Assembly: GCF_036017915.1 (NCBI RefSeq)
Contig: NZ_CP107929.1
Coordinates: 2,945,501 to 3,009,500, forward strand
DNA: 64,000 nucleotides
DNA from: Micromonospora sp. NBC_00421
GTDB taxonomy: Bacteria; Actinomycetota; Actinomycetes; Mycobacteriales; Micromonosporaceae
Reading direction: 5' to 3'
Positions within the stretch are counted from its first letter, which is position 1, and each line of letters opens with the position of its first letter. The position numbers and the translations under genes are program-made. This document shows, one piece after another, positions 8,859 through 16,830 of the stretch. The notes beneath the pieces are model-generated. The model ran no database searches. It was not told where the DNA came from and saw only the letters and a program-made list of their open reading frames with translations.

Positions 8859-10324
8859 GCCGACGGTCGGTCGAGCAGCCGGACCGCGACGGCCTTCTCC
8901 TGGGTGTACTCGCGCAGCGCCGCGTAGCCGCCGCCCCGGCTGAAGCCGCTCTCCTTCTGCATGTTGAACGGAAAGCCGATCACTCCGGCGTCGTGGAACT
9001 GGTTGACCGCCACCTGCCCGGAGCGGGCGAGCCCGGCCACCCGCAGCGCCCGGGACACGTCGCTGGTCCAGATGCAGGCCAGCAACCCGAAGTCGGTGCC
9101 GTTCATCAGGGCCACCGCCTCGTCGACCCCCCGGAAGCCCTGCACCGCCAGCACCGGGCCGAAGACCTCCTCCCGGGCCAGCCGCATGTCCGAGGAGACC
9201 CCGTCGAAGACGGTCGGGGCGACGTACCAGCCGTCGTCGAACGCGGCGGTGGCCGGCTCGCCGCCGGTCACCAGCCGGGCCCCGGCGGACGGAGCCTCCG
9301 CCAGGAAGCCCCGGACCCGCTCGTACTGGGCCTGGTTGACAAGTGGCCCCATGTCCAGGTCCTGGTCCCAGGGGCCGGTCCGGATCGCCGCCATGCCGGC
9401 GGCGACCCGCTCCACGACCTGCGCCCGGATCGACTCCTCGACCAGCAGCCGGGAGCCGGCGTAGCAGTTCTGCCCGGCGTTCTCGGTGATCGAGGCGATG
9501 ATCGCCGGGACCGCCACGTCCAGGTCGGCGTCGGCGAAGACCACGTTCGGGGACTTGCCACCCAACTCCAGCTTGACCGGCACCAGGTGCTGCGCGGCGG
9601 CCCGCATCACGGCCCGGCCGGTCACCGTCGAGCCGACGAAGCTGATGTGGTCGATGTCGGGGTGCCCGGTGAGCGCCACCCCCACCTCGGGGCCGAGCCC
9701 GGTGACCACGTTGAGCACGCCCGCCGGCAGGCCGGCCCGACGGGCCAGTTCGGCCAGCGCGAACGGCGACAGGGGCGCTACCTCGGACGGCTTCAGCACC
9801 ACCGTGTTGCCGGCTGCCAGCGCCGGGGCGACGTTCGCGGCGGTGAGCACGGCCGGCACGTTCCACGGGATGATCACCGCACAGACCCCGTACGGCTCGG
9901 GCCGGGTGTAGCCGAAGTAGTCAGGCGTACGGGTGGGCAGGGTGACGCCGGTGAGCTTGTCCGCGGCCCCGGCGAAGTAGTCGACGATGCCCTGGGCGAT
10001 GTACATGTTGAGCCGCGCGCCGGAACGGGGTTTGCCCACGTCACGGGCCTCGTGCTCAGCGAGCTGTTCGACGTGCGCGCCGATCAGGTCGGCCCAGCGG
10101 CGCAGGATCGCGCCGCGCTCGCTGGGCGAGGTGGCCGCCCAGCCGGGGGCGGCCCGCCGGGCGGCGGCGACGGCGTGGTCGACGTCGACCGCGCCGGCAC
10201 GGGCCACCGACTGGATGGTCTCCCGGGTGGCGGGATCGAGCACCGGTAGCTCACCGCTGTCGGCGGCGGCGGTCCAGTCGCCGTCGATCAGCTGGCGGGC
10301 GGTGGGAATGTCCAGGTCAGCCAT
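8855..10324 (-). CDS. NAD(P)-dependent aldehyde dehydrogenase
   Basis: Oxidises an aldehyde to the carboxylic acid; 489 aa, the normal length of the class. Key residues are visible: PWN with the oxyanion Asn at about 155, LELGGKSPN with the general-base Glu at 253, and ENAGQNCYAG with the nucleophilic Cys at 287. The Rossmann GST motif appears in ISFVGSTVTG. It is the first gene of a two-gene leftward unit with the PucR regulator and is divergent from an alcohol dehydrogenase at 10397. An alcohol-to-aldehyde-to-acid sequence is therefore encoded on both sides of one intergenic region. The specific substrate is unknown. Confidence 0.93.
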   Translation of the reverse strand: MADLDIPTARQLIDGDWTAAADSGELPVLDPATRETIQSVARAGAVDVDHAVAAARRAAPGWAATSPSERGAILRRWADLIGAHVEQLAEHEARDVGKPRSGARLNMYIAQGIVDYFAGAADKLTGVTLPTRTPDYFGYTRPEPYGVCAVIIPWNVPAVLTAANVAPALAAGNTVVLKPSEVAPLSPFALAELARRAGLPAGVLNVVTGLGPEVGVALTGHPDIDHISFVGSTVTGRAVMRAAAQHLVPVKLELGGKSPNVVFADADLDVAVPAIIASITENAGQNCYAGSRLLVEESIRAQVVERVAAGMAAIRTGPWDQDLDMGPLVNQAQYERVRGFLAEAPSAGARLVTGGEPATAAFDDGWYVAPTVFDGVSSDMRLAREEVFGPVLAVQGFRGVDEAVALMNGTDFGLLACIWTSDVSRALRVAGLARSGQVAVNQFHDAGVIGFPFNMQKESGFSRGGGYAALREYTQEKAVAVRLLDRPSA

Positions 10325-10340
10325 GTGCGAATCCTTGACC

Positions 10341-10376
10341 CTTCACGTTTCGCATGTCAAGATGCAATCTCGCTTT
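10341..10376. promoter_or_regulatory. Putative operator copy B in divergent promoter
   Basis: The 72-base region between the divergent aldehyde and alcohol dehydrogenase starts contains GCAT-N6-ATGC (10352-10365), immediately followed by GCAATCTCGC. The TCTCGC element and the TTGCAT half-site (minus strand) match the copy near 7461. The location allows one protein to control both directions. Confidence 0.42.
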
Positions 10377-10396
10377 ATGAGTCACTAGGAGGGCGC

Positions 10397-11479
10397 GTGC
10401 GGATCACAGCGGCGGTGCTGGAGAGCGCGGGAGGGCCGTTCACCCTCCAGCAGATCGACCTCGCCGACCCCGGGCCGGACGAGGTGCTGGTGCGGGTGCA
10501 CAGCGTCGGGATCTGCGCCACCGACCTGGAGTTCGCCAACTTCTTCCCCACCCCGGCGGTCCTCGGCCACGAGGGCAGCGGGGTGGTCGAGCAGGTCGGC
10601 GCGCGGGTCACCGGCATTTCCCCGGGCGACCACGTCGCGATGAGCTTCACCTCCTGCGGCGACTGCCCGCTCTGCCGGGGCGGAAACCCCGCCTACTGCC
10701 GCCGGTTCGACGCGGTCAACTTCACCGGCCGGCGACCGGACGGCAGCTCGGCGCTGTCCCGCGACGGGGAGCAGGTGAACGGCCACTTCCTGGGCCAGTC
10801 GTCGTTCGCCAGTCACGTGGTAGCCCCGGCCCGCGCCGTGGTGCCGATCAGCAAGGAGATCGACCTGGGCGTGGTCGGCCCGTTCGGGTGCGGCTTCGGC
10901 ACCGGCGCCGGCGCGGTGCTCAACGTGCTGCGCCCGGAGGTCGGTTCCTCGCTCGTCGTCTTCGGTGCCGGCGCGGTGGGCGTGGCGGCGATCCTGGCCG
11001 CGCGGGTGGCCGGTTGCGCAGTCGTCGCGGCGGTCGACGTCAACGCCGGCAAGCTCGACACTGCCCGACTGCTCGGCGCGACCCACGGGGTGCACTCCAC
11101 CGACGGCGACCCGCGCGAACTGCTGACCGCGATCGCCCCGCACGGCTTCGACGTCGCTATCGACACCACCGGCCGGGAGGACGTGCTGCGGCTGGCCGTC
11201 GAGTCGCTCGGCCCGCTCGGCCGCTGCGGCGTGGTCGGGATCGGCCCGAGCGAGCAGATGAGCTTCGAGTGGCGCAGCGTGCTCAACGGCCGCAGCATCA
11301 CCGGCATCATCGGCGGCAGCAGCCTGCCGCAGGTCTTCCTGCCCAAGCTGCTGGACCTGCACGCCGCCGGCAACTTCCCGGTGGACCGCCTGATCACCCG
11401 GTTCCCCTTCGCGCAGATCAACGAGGCGGTGGCGGCGATCCGGTCCGGCGAGGTCGGCAAGGCCGTACTGACCCTCTGA
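10397..11479 (+). CDS. Zinc-dependent aryl/benzyl-type alcohol dehydrogenase
   Basis: MDR-family NAD-dependent alcohol dehydrogenase, 360 aa. Catalytic zinc ligands lie in GICATDLEFANFF and GHEGSG; the structural zinc loop is SCGDCPLCRGGNPAYC. The cofactor motif GAGAVGVAAI is present, and the long middle insertion (FDAVNFTGRRPDGSSAL) is typical of aryl-alcohol dehydrogenases. Translation is assigned to GTG at 10397, just after AGGAGGG at 10387-10393; the frame is open farther upstream but without a ribosome binding site. It lies between the divergent aldehyde dehydrogenase and the P450 fusion. A plausible role is oxidation of the alcohol made by the P450, then handover to the aldehyde dehydrogenase. 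Confidence 0.9.
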   Translation: MRITAAVLESAGGPFTLQQIDLADPGPDEVLVRVHSVGICATDLEFANFFPTPAVLGHEGSGVVEQVGARVTGISPGDHVAMSFTSCGDCPLCRGGNPAYCRRFDAVNFTGRRPDGSSALSRDGEQVNGHFLGQSSFASHVVAPARAVVPISKEIDLGVVGPFGCGFGTGAGAVLNVLRPEVGSSLVVFGAGAVGVAAILAARVAGCAVVAAVDVNAGKLDTARLLGATHGVHSTDGDPRELLTAIAPHGFDVAIDTTGREDVLRLAVESLGPLGRCGVVGIGPSEQMSFEWRSVLNGRSITGIIGGSSLPQVFLPKLLDLHAAGNFPVDRLITRFPFAQINEAVAAIRSGEVGKAVLTL

Positions 11480-11582
11480 CCGGGCTCCCCTCCTCCGGGC
11501 CGGCGGTCGCCTCCCGACGCCGATCCGGCCCGCCGATCCGGCCCGGCCGACCAACATCGACAGACCTGCATCTCATCGTGAA

Positions 11583-11599
11583 ACATTGTCTCGCAATGT
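11583..11599. promoter_or_regulatory. Putative operator copy C: perfect palindrome upstream of the P450 fusion
   Basis: ACATTG-TCTCG-CAATGT is a perfect 6-5-6 inverted repeat about 90 bases upstream of the P450 start. The spacer and right arm contain TCTCGCAAT, which also occurs near 16838. It is the most symmetric member of the four-copy motif set and could represent the full operator. Confidence 0.5.
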
Positions 11600-11688
11600 G
11601 AGCGACATTACCCTTGGTGGCAGACCCACACCCAGTGGCGCGGCTGGGCAACACCGCGCAGCGTCCCGCACCTGTGGAGCACGTCCCG

Positions 11689-13950
11689 ATGACCGAACAG
11701 CAGCGCACCGCCCCGGCCACAGCGCAGACCGCGACCGAGGACCGGCCCGTCGCGCCCTTCGACCACCACTCGGCCGAGTGCAACACCGACCCGGTGGGCT
11801 ACTACCGGGAGTTCCGGCAGACCTGCCCGGTGGGTCGTACCGACGCGCACGGCGGCTTCGTCTACACCACCCGGTACGCCGACGTGGTCCGGATCGCCCG
11901 CGACGACGACACGTTCTCCTCCGCGCGGACCACGGCCGGCGGCGACGGCACCGCCATCGTCATCCCCCGGGGACCCGGCCTGGAGCAGTACCCGATCGAG
12001 CTGGACCCGCCCGCCGCGACCGGCTACCGCGACCTGATCAACCCGCTGCTCACCCAGGACGCGGTGGCCGAGTTGGCTCCGATGGTCGCCCGGCACACCA
12101 CCCGGGTGGTGGACGCCTTCATCGCCGAGGGGTCGGTGGACTTCGTCCGCGACCTGACCAACCCGCTGCCGGCCGCCGTCACCCTCGACTGGCTGGGCTT
12201 CCCCGAATCCGACTGGGCCAAGCTGGCCGGCCCGATCCACGACATCTTCGCCGCGCTGCCCGGCAGCGAGCGGGCCGTCCGGGGGGCCGCCGGCCTGGCC
12301 TACCTGGACCAGCGGATCCGGGAGCTGATCGTCGAGCGGCGGGCCGCGCCGACCGGCGACGCGGTGAGCTACCTGGCCGCCCAGCGCCGCGGAGACGGGG
12401 AACTGTTCGCCGCCGACGAGCTGGTCTCGGTCATCGGGCTGCTGATCGCCGGCGGGGTGGACACCACCACCTCGCTGACCGGTTCCACCCTGGTGCACCT
12501 GAGCCGCCACCCGGAGGACCGGCAGCGCCTGATCGACTCCCCCGACCTGCTGCTCACCGCCACCGACGAGTTCCTGCGGGTGTTCGCCCCGTCGCAGTCG
12601 ATGGCGCGTACCGTCCGCACCGACACCGAGGTCGGCGGCTGCCCGGTCGCCGCCGGCGAGCGGGTGCTGATCCCCTGGGTCGCGGCGAACCACGACCCGG
12701 TGGTCTTCCCCGAACCCGAGCAGCTCCGGTTGGACCGCGACGCCGCCCGGCACCTGAGCTTCGGCATCGGCACCCACCGCTGCGCGGGCGCCCACCTGGC
12801 CCGGCTGATGTTCCGCGAGATGATCACGCAGGTGCTCACCCGGCTGCCCGACTTCCGGGTCGTGGAGGAGGGCCTCGTCGCCTACCCCACCCGGGGCAAC
12901 CAGAGCGGCTGGGACGCCATCCCGGCCGTCTTCACTCCGGGTCCCCGTCGCGACGCCGACGCGGCGGGGACCCGGCCCGCCGCCAGCCTGACCGGCGACC
13001 GGGACCTGGTCATGGCAGCCACCACGACCGCCACCGACGAGGTGCTGGAGGTACGCCTGGCCGACCCGACCGGCGCGGAGCTGCCGCCCTGGGCACCCGG
13101 TGCGCACCTGGAGGTGCGGCTGCCGTCCGGGCGGGTCCGGCAGTACTCGCTCTGCGGCGACCCGGCCGACACCCGGCACTACCGGATCGCGGCCCTGCGC
13201 GAGCCGGCCGGCCGGGGTGGTTCGGTGGAGCTGCACGCGCTGGCCCGCGCGGGCGTCACCCTCTCGGTGCGCGGCCCACGCAACCACTTCCCACTCGTCG
13301 ACGCCCCCGGCTACCTCTTCCTCGCTGGCGGCATCGGGATCACCCCGATCCTGGCGATGGCCCGCGAGGCCGACCGCCGGGGCGTGCCGTTCCGGCTGGT
13401 GTACGGCGGGCGTACCCGCGCCTCGATGGCCTTCGTCGACGAGGTGCTGGCGCTGGCCGGGGACCGGGCCACCCTGCTGCCGCAGGACGAGGCCGGCCTG
13501 CCCGACCTGCGGGCGCTGCTCGACGCCACCGGGCCGGACACCGCCGTCTACTGCTGCGGGCCGAGCGGCATGATCGACGCGCTGGAGCGGGTCTGCGCCG
13601 CGACGGACCGGTCGGGGCAGCTGCACGTCGAGCGGTTCACCGCCGGTGACGACCTGGAGGTCGCCTTCGACCCGGCGACGAACACCGAGTTCGAGGTCCA
13701 CCTGGCGCGCACCGGGGCGACCCTGCGGGTGCCACGGGACCGCCGCATGATCGACGTGCTGCGCGAGGTGGTGCCGGGCCTGACGTACGACTGCGAGAAG
13801 GGCTACTGCGGCGCGTGCGAGACCCGGGTGCTGGCCGGCACGCCGGAACACCGCGACTCGCTGCTCACCGACGAGGAGCGCGCCGCCGGCCGCAGCATGA
13901 TGATCTGTGTCGGCAGGTGCCGCTCGGAGCGGCTGGTGCTCGACCTTTGA
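11689..13950 (+). CDS. Self-sufficient cytochrome P450 fused to FMN/[2Fe-2S] reductase (CYP116B-like)
   Basis: Single-chain monooxygenase of 753 aa. Residues 20-430 are a P450: I-helix AGGVDTT at 254-260, ExxR (EFLR) at about 294, and haem loop FGIGTHRCAG at 358-367 with Cys365. Residues 450-753 form a phthalate-dioxygenase-reductase-like unit: flavin motif RQYSL at 484, NAD(P)H motif GGIGITP at 547, and a plant-type ferredoxin with Cys 702, 707, 710 and 740. The chain ends LVLDL, as expected for this reductase class. The start is ATG at 11689; an earlier TTG at 11614 has no clear ribosome binding site. The IS element begins right after the stop codon. Known relatives hydroxylate or dealkylate varied small molecules. 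Confidence 0.95.
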   Translation: MTEQQRTAPATAQTATEDRPVAPFDHHSAECNTDPVGYYREFRQTCPVGRTDAHGGFVYTTRYADVVRIARDDDTFSSARTTAGGDGTAIVIPRGPGLEQYPIELDPPAATGYRDLINPLLTQDAVAELAPMVARHTTRVVDAFIAEGSVDFVRDLTNPLPAAVTLDWLGFPESDWAKLAGPIHDIFAALPGSERAVRGAAGLAYLDQRIRELIVERRAAPTGDAVSYLAAQRRGDGELFAADELVSVIGLLIAGGVDTTTSLTGSTLVHLSRHPEDRQRLIDSPDLLLTATDEFLRVFAPSQSMARTVRTDTEVGGCPVAAGERVLIPWVAANHDPVVFPEPEQLRLDRDAARHLSFGIGTHRCAGAHLARLMFREMITQVLTRLPDFRVVEEGLVAYPTRGNQSGWDAIPAVFTPGPRRDADAAGTRPAASLTGDRDLVMAATTTATDEVLEVRLADPTGAELPPWAPGAHLEVRLPSGRVRQYSLCGDPADTRHYRIAALREPAGRGGSVELHALARAGVTLSVRGPRNHFPLVDAPGYLFLAGGIGITPILAMAREADRRGVPFRLVYGGRTRASMAFVDEVLALAGDRATLLPQDEAGLPDLRALLDATGPDTAVYCCGPSGMIDALERVCAATDRSGQLHVERFTAGDDLEVAFDPATNTEFEVHLARTGATLRVPRDRRMIDVLREVVPGLTYDCEKGYCGACETRVLAGTPEHRDSLLTDEERAAGRSMMICVGRCRSERLVLDL

Positions 13951-15199
13951 CATCCTCCTCGCCCTCAAGGACGAGGATTCCCTCCACGCTGCGTGTGGAA
14001 CACGTGGCGTCCGGGTGGGTTACCGCTTCACTGCGCGGTGCCGGAACGAATCCCGGTCTTACCTGCGCTCCACGGTCGTTGAAGTCCGCCTGTCCGGCGG
14101 CCTTGACATTCTTCGCGGCGTTGACGTCCCGGTCGTGGTGACTGCCGCACGGGCAGTCCCACTCCCGGTCGTTCAGCGCCATCTTGTCGTTGATCCGTCC
14201 GCAGCCGGAGCACATCCGGGTGGACGGGAAGAACCGGTCCACCCGGCCAAAGGTACGCCCATACCGCTGCGCCTTGTACTCCAGCATGCCGGTGAAACCG
14301 GCCCAGCCCGCGTCGTGCACGGACTTGGCGAGCCGGGTCCGGCCGAGACCGACGACGCACAGGTCTTCGACGTACACCGCTTGGCTGTCGCGAATGATCG
14401 CCGTGGAGAGCTTGTGCTGCCAGTCCCGCCGGGTATCGGCCACCCGCGCGTGAGCGCGAGCGACCTGCACGACGGCTTTCTTGCGGCGGTTGCTGCCCTT
14501 GGTCTTGCGGGACAGGGCCTGCCGCAACCGCTTGAGCTTGCGCGCCGCGCGGCGCAGGAACTTCGGGGCGGTCACCTTCGTGCCGTCGGACATGACCGCG
14601 AAATGGGTCAAGCCCAGGTCGATACCGATCTCGGAGTCGACCGGCGGCAGGGTTTCGTCGTCGGTGGTGACGACGAACGAGGCGAAGTACCGCCCGGCTG
14701 CATCCTTGATCACGGTGACCGAGGTCGGTTCGGACGACAGGTTGCGTGACCAGCGGACCGTGAGGTCGCCGATCTTCGGCAACCGCAGGCGGCCGTTGTC
14801 GAGGACCTTGAACCGGGCGTTGCGGGTGAACCGGATCGCCTGCCGGTTGTCCTTACGGGACCGGAACCGAGGCGGGGCGACCTTGCGGCCCTGGCGTTTG
14901 CCGGACAGCGAGTTGAAGAAGTTGCGGTACGCGGTGTTCAGGTCCGCGAGGGCCTGCTGTAACACCACCGCCGACACTTCGCCCAGCCAGGCCCGTTCCT
15001 CGGTGGCCTTGGCCTGGGTGATAACCCGCTTCGACAGGTCGCCGTCGGAGATGCACTTCTCGCCTGCCTCCCGCGCCATCTGGCGCAGCCTGAGCCCGTC
15101 GTTGAAAACCACCCGCGCGCACCCGAACGCCCTGGCCAGCTCGATCTGCTGGCCGGGCGTCGGGTAGACGCGGAACTGGTAACGGAGCTGCACGATCAT
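13865..15199 (-). CDS. tnpB: TnpB: RNA-guided nuclease of IS200/IS605-family element
   Basis: RuvC-type nuclease of the TnpB family, 444 aa as read. Catalytic residues appear intact: D194 in IGIDLGL, E278 in VYVEDL and D358 in DRDVNAAKN. The zinc finger is CSGCG plus CPCG at about 330-352. The N-terminus YQFRVYPTPGQQIELARAFG is typical. The ATG at 15199 follows GGGGAGGG; frame-extending codons upstream are unlikely to be used. The last 28 or so residues (after LEGEEDV) lie outside the element, antisense to the end of the P450 gene, because no stop occurs before the right end. Family members use a guide RNA from the element's right end and cleave DNA next to a short target motif. Confidence 0.92.
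   Translation of the reverse strand: MIVQLRYQFRVYPTPGQQIELARAFGCARVVFNDGLRLRQMAREAGEKCISDGDLSKRVITQAKATEERAWLGEVSAVVLQQALADLNTAYRNFFNSLSGKRQGRKVAPPRFRSRKDNRQAIRFTRNARFKVLDNGRLRLPKIGDLTVRWSRNLSSEPTSVTVIKDAAGRYFASFVVTTDDETLPPVDSEIGIDLGLTHFAVMSDGTKVTAPKFLRRAARKLKRLRQALSRKTKGSNRRKKAVVQVARAHARVADTRRDWQHKLSTAIIRDSQAVYVEDLCVVGLGRTRLAKSVHDAGWAGFTGMLEYKAQRYGRTFGRVDRFFPSTRMCSGCGRINDKMALNDREWDCPCGSHHDRDVNAAKNVKAAGQADFNDRGAQVRPGFVPAPRSEAVTHPDATCSTRSVEGILVLEGEEDVKGRAPAAPSGTCRHRSSCCGRRRAPRR
13930..14090 (-). ncRNA. Putative omegaRNA (reRNA) at the tnpB right end
   Basis: In characterised IS200/IS605 elements, the guide RNA overlaps the 3' end of tnpB, ends in the right-end structure, and takes its guide from flanking DNA. 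Here the expected position is the 3' end of tnpB plus the hairpin CCTCGCCCTCAAGGACGAGG (13957-13976). A guide would come from the bases below about 13948, antisense to the last codons of the P450 gene. Boundaries are estimates and no transcript evidence is available. Confidence 0.4.
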
Positions 15200-15282
15200 C
15201 ACGGCCCGGCCCTCCCCTTGGGGCCGGCCCGTGCGGCTGTCCACCGACGAGCTATCCGGCCCTGGCCTCCCCAGGGCCGGGC
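13948..15282 (-). mobile_element. IS200/IS605-family (IS1341-type) element with tnpB only
   Basis: The element carries a tnpB gene but no tnpA transposase, so it could move only with a transposase supplied in trans. The right end is taken at the TTGACATCCTCC sequence next to the P450 stop codon, where a hairpin (13957-13976) and the GAGGATGTCAA-type end are seen. The left boundary is uncertain; I place it near the stem-loop 15256-15280 upstream of tnpB. This family inserts next to short target sequences without target duplication, which fits the absence of flanking repeats. Confidence 0.7.
15256..15280. other. Strong stem-loop upstream of tnpB (possible left-end hairpin)
   Basis: CCGGCCCTGG and CCAGGGCCGG form a perfect 10-base-pair stem with a CCTCC loop. 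It sits about 60 bases upstream of tnpB, where subterminal left-end hairpins of this family are found. It could also be a terminator remnant. Confidence 0.4.
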
Positions 15283-15315
15283 TGCCCTCATGGCCGGGCT
15301 GCCCTCATGGCCGGG
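15276..15315. repeat. 17-bp tandem repeat, 2.4 copies
   Basis: The unit GCCGGGCTGCCCTCATG occurs at 15276-15292 and 15293-15309, followed by a six-base third start. It lies between the IS left end and the dioxygenase terminator and has no recognised function. Confidence 0.7.
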
Positions 15316-15378
15316 CCGGGCGTCGCGTGGCACGGCCGGCCGCAGCCGGACGGCCCGCCCCAGGCGGTGGACAGACAC

Positions 15379-15422
15379 GGACGGCCCGCCGCGCCACGAC
15401 ACTGGGGCGCTGCGGGCCGTCC
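15379..15422 (-). terminator. Hairpin downstream of the TauD-like gene
   Basis: GGACGGCCCGC (15379-15389) pairs perfectly with GCGGGCCGTCC (15412-15422) across a 22-base loop. It starts 18 bases past the dioxygenase stop codon, as expected of a GC-rich actinobacterial terminator without a long U tract. Confidence 0.6.
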
Positions 15423-15440
15423 TGACGAGGGGCCGGTGGG

Positions 15441-16511
15441 TCAGTTGCCCCACTCGAAGTTGGGCTCGACCGCCTCGGCGATGCGGAACCGGCCACCCGG
15501 CGCGAGGACGGCGGCCTCCCGGTCGGTCACCACGTGCTTGCCGAAGCTGTCGACGAGCGGCCGGCCGACGTCGCGCTTGAGCCACAGGCGCAGCAGGTGC
15601 CGACGACGCTCCGGCTCCGGGAAGTCGACGTAACCGGTACGCGAGTGCAGGGCGGCGTAGTTCAGCAGCCACTGCACGTCGCCGGGCTGGAAGTCCATGT
15701 CCAGCGCCAGGCCGGCGGACTGGGACACCTCGTCGTAGAGGTGCAGCAACTCGATCTGCGCCTCGGTGAGCCGGGGCACCTCCGGGTAGTCCTGCGCCGA
15801 GAAGATCATCGAGCTACCGGCGTAGGTGCTGAACACCCCGTCGACGTAGCTGCAGATCGGCGAGGTGTAGGTCTTCGCCGGGGCCTCGTGGTCCTGCTTG
15901 TACCAGTCCCAGTGCCACGGCTCGAACAGCAGCGGCGCGAGGTCCGGCCGGCGGCGCAGGATCTCGTTGTAGATGGTGGTGCCGCTGACCAGGCTGCTCG
16001 CCCCGCCGGCCTTGGCCGCCCGCAGGCACATCAGCGCCACCACGTCGGAGCTGTCGGAGTGGAACGGCAGCCGGTCGCGGACCCGCGACGGCAGGGCCGA
16101 CGGGTCGTCGAGGGTCTTGTTGGAGGTGGCGATGACGTGGTCGAGCACGTCGCCCATCTGGTTCTGCCCCATCGGCACGCCGAGGTGCAGCCCCATCAGG
16201 AAGAAGATGGCCCCGGCGAGGGTGTCGCCGTACTCCTCCGTGCGCAGACCCCGGACCAGGATGAACCCGCGTCCGGAGTCGAGCTGGCGGGCGCACTCCT
16301 CGTTGAGCACGGCGCAGGCCGGCAGCGGGTAGTCGGCGGCGGTCACCGTACGCAGGTCGGGGTCGTCGGCGACGAACCGGCGGCCGACGGTCTCCAGCTC
16401 GGCGCGCTCGGCGTCGCTGAGCTGGTAGACCCATTCGGTCGAGGTACGCAGCTCGTCGCCGCGCCAGGCGGACGGGCCGGAGATGGGGGCGAGATCGATT
16501 GCGGTGGTCAT
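15441..16511 (-). CDS. TauD/TfdA- or clavaminate-synthase-like Fe(II)/2-oxoglutarate dioxygenase
   Basis: Non-haem iron oxygenase, 356 aa. The facial triad is visible: FHSDS gives H151 and D153, and ALHSRTGY supplies the distal H289. An Arg in the following RRRHLLRLWL is placed to bind 2-oxoglutarate. The N-terminus MTTAIDLAPISGPSAWRG and the GFILVRGL segment match the CAS-like group. The ATG at 16511 has CGGAG eight bases upstream. A 41-codon ORF with a strong ribosome binding site lies 130 bases upstream on the same strand, and a terminator hairpin follows. Typical reactions are hydroxylation or desaturation of amino acids or small acids; no specific substrate can be named. Confidence 0.88.
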   Translation of the reverse strand: MTTAIDLAPISGPSAWRGDELRTSTEWVYQLSDAERAELETVGRRFVADDPDLRTVTAADYPLPACAVLNEECARQLDSGRGFILVRGLRTEEYGDTLAGAIFFLMGLHLGVPMGQNQMGDVLDHVIATSNKTLDDPSALPSRVRDRLPFHSDSSDVVALMCLRAAKAGGASSLVSGTTIYNEILRRRPDLAPLLFEPWHWDWYKQDHEAPAKTYTSPICSYVDGVFSTYAGSSMIFSAQDYPEVPRLTEAQIELLHLYDEVSQSAGLALDMDFQPGDVQWLLNYAALHSRTGYVDFPEPERRRHLLRLWLKRDVGRPLVDSFGKHVVTDREAAVLAPGGRFRIAEAVEPNFEWGN

Positions 16512-16640
16512 GATGGTGCGCTCCGAGGTTCGGTTCTGCGGATAAGGGTCGGTGTCCCGGCGGGGGCGAGGCCACTCACCGGGTGGAACAACGACGTGGG
16601 CGACCGCCGGGTCCCGATCGGGGGACGGCGGGCCGATCCA

Positions 16641-16766
16641 TCAGAACGGGGTCTGCGGGTCCCCGGCGGCGGTCCCGGGGCGCATGCCCTCCCGCGGCGG
16701 GTGCACCCGCAGCGGCTCCTCGTAACCGCGCACCAGCAATCCAGGACCTTGCGGTACTCGGATCAT
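16641..16766 (-). CDS. Small ORF of 41 aa upstream of the dioxygenase
   Basis: The ORF reads MIRVPQGPGLLVRGYEEPLR and ends QTPF. It is preceded by GCAGGAGACGCC, a near-ideal ribosome binding site at correct spacing. Codons 3-9 use mostly A/T in the third position while the rest are G/C-ending, a pattern often seen at genuine actinobacterial gene starts. There is no signal peptide or membrane segment. It lies on the same strand as the TauD-like gene 130 bases downstream and follows the motif copy near 16835. It might be a small accessory or precursor peptide, a translated leader, or a chance ORF. I do not recognise a family. Confidence 0.5.
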   Translation of the reverse strand: MIRVPQGPGLLVRGYEEPLRVHPPREGMRPGTAAGDPQTPF

Positions 16767-16830
16767 GGCGTCTCCTGCGGCTGGCGATTGTCGTTCCAGG
16801 CTAACCAACCCCTGTCACGCCGTCAACAGA

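Noticed and set aside
13865..15199. TnpB as a Cas12-type CRISPR effector
   Set aside because: No repeat-spacer array or cas genes occur nearby; length, zinc finger and right-end structure fit an IS-borne TnpB.
15276..15315. 17-bp tandem repeat as an attachment site
   Set aside because: There is no integrase or tRNA gene nearby and the repeat is in direct tandem, not flanking an element.
16583..16804. 73-codon rightward frame
   Set aside because: It runs antisense to the better supported 41-codon ORF and has an Arg/Pro-rich product with no ribosome binding site.
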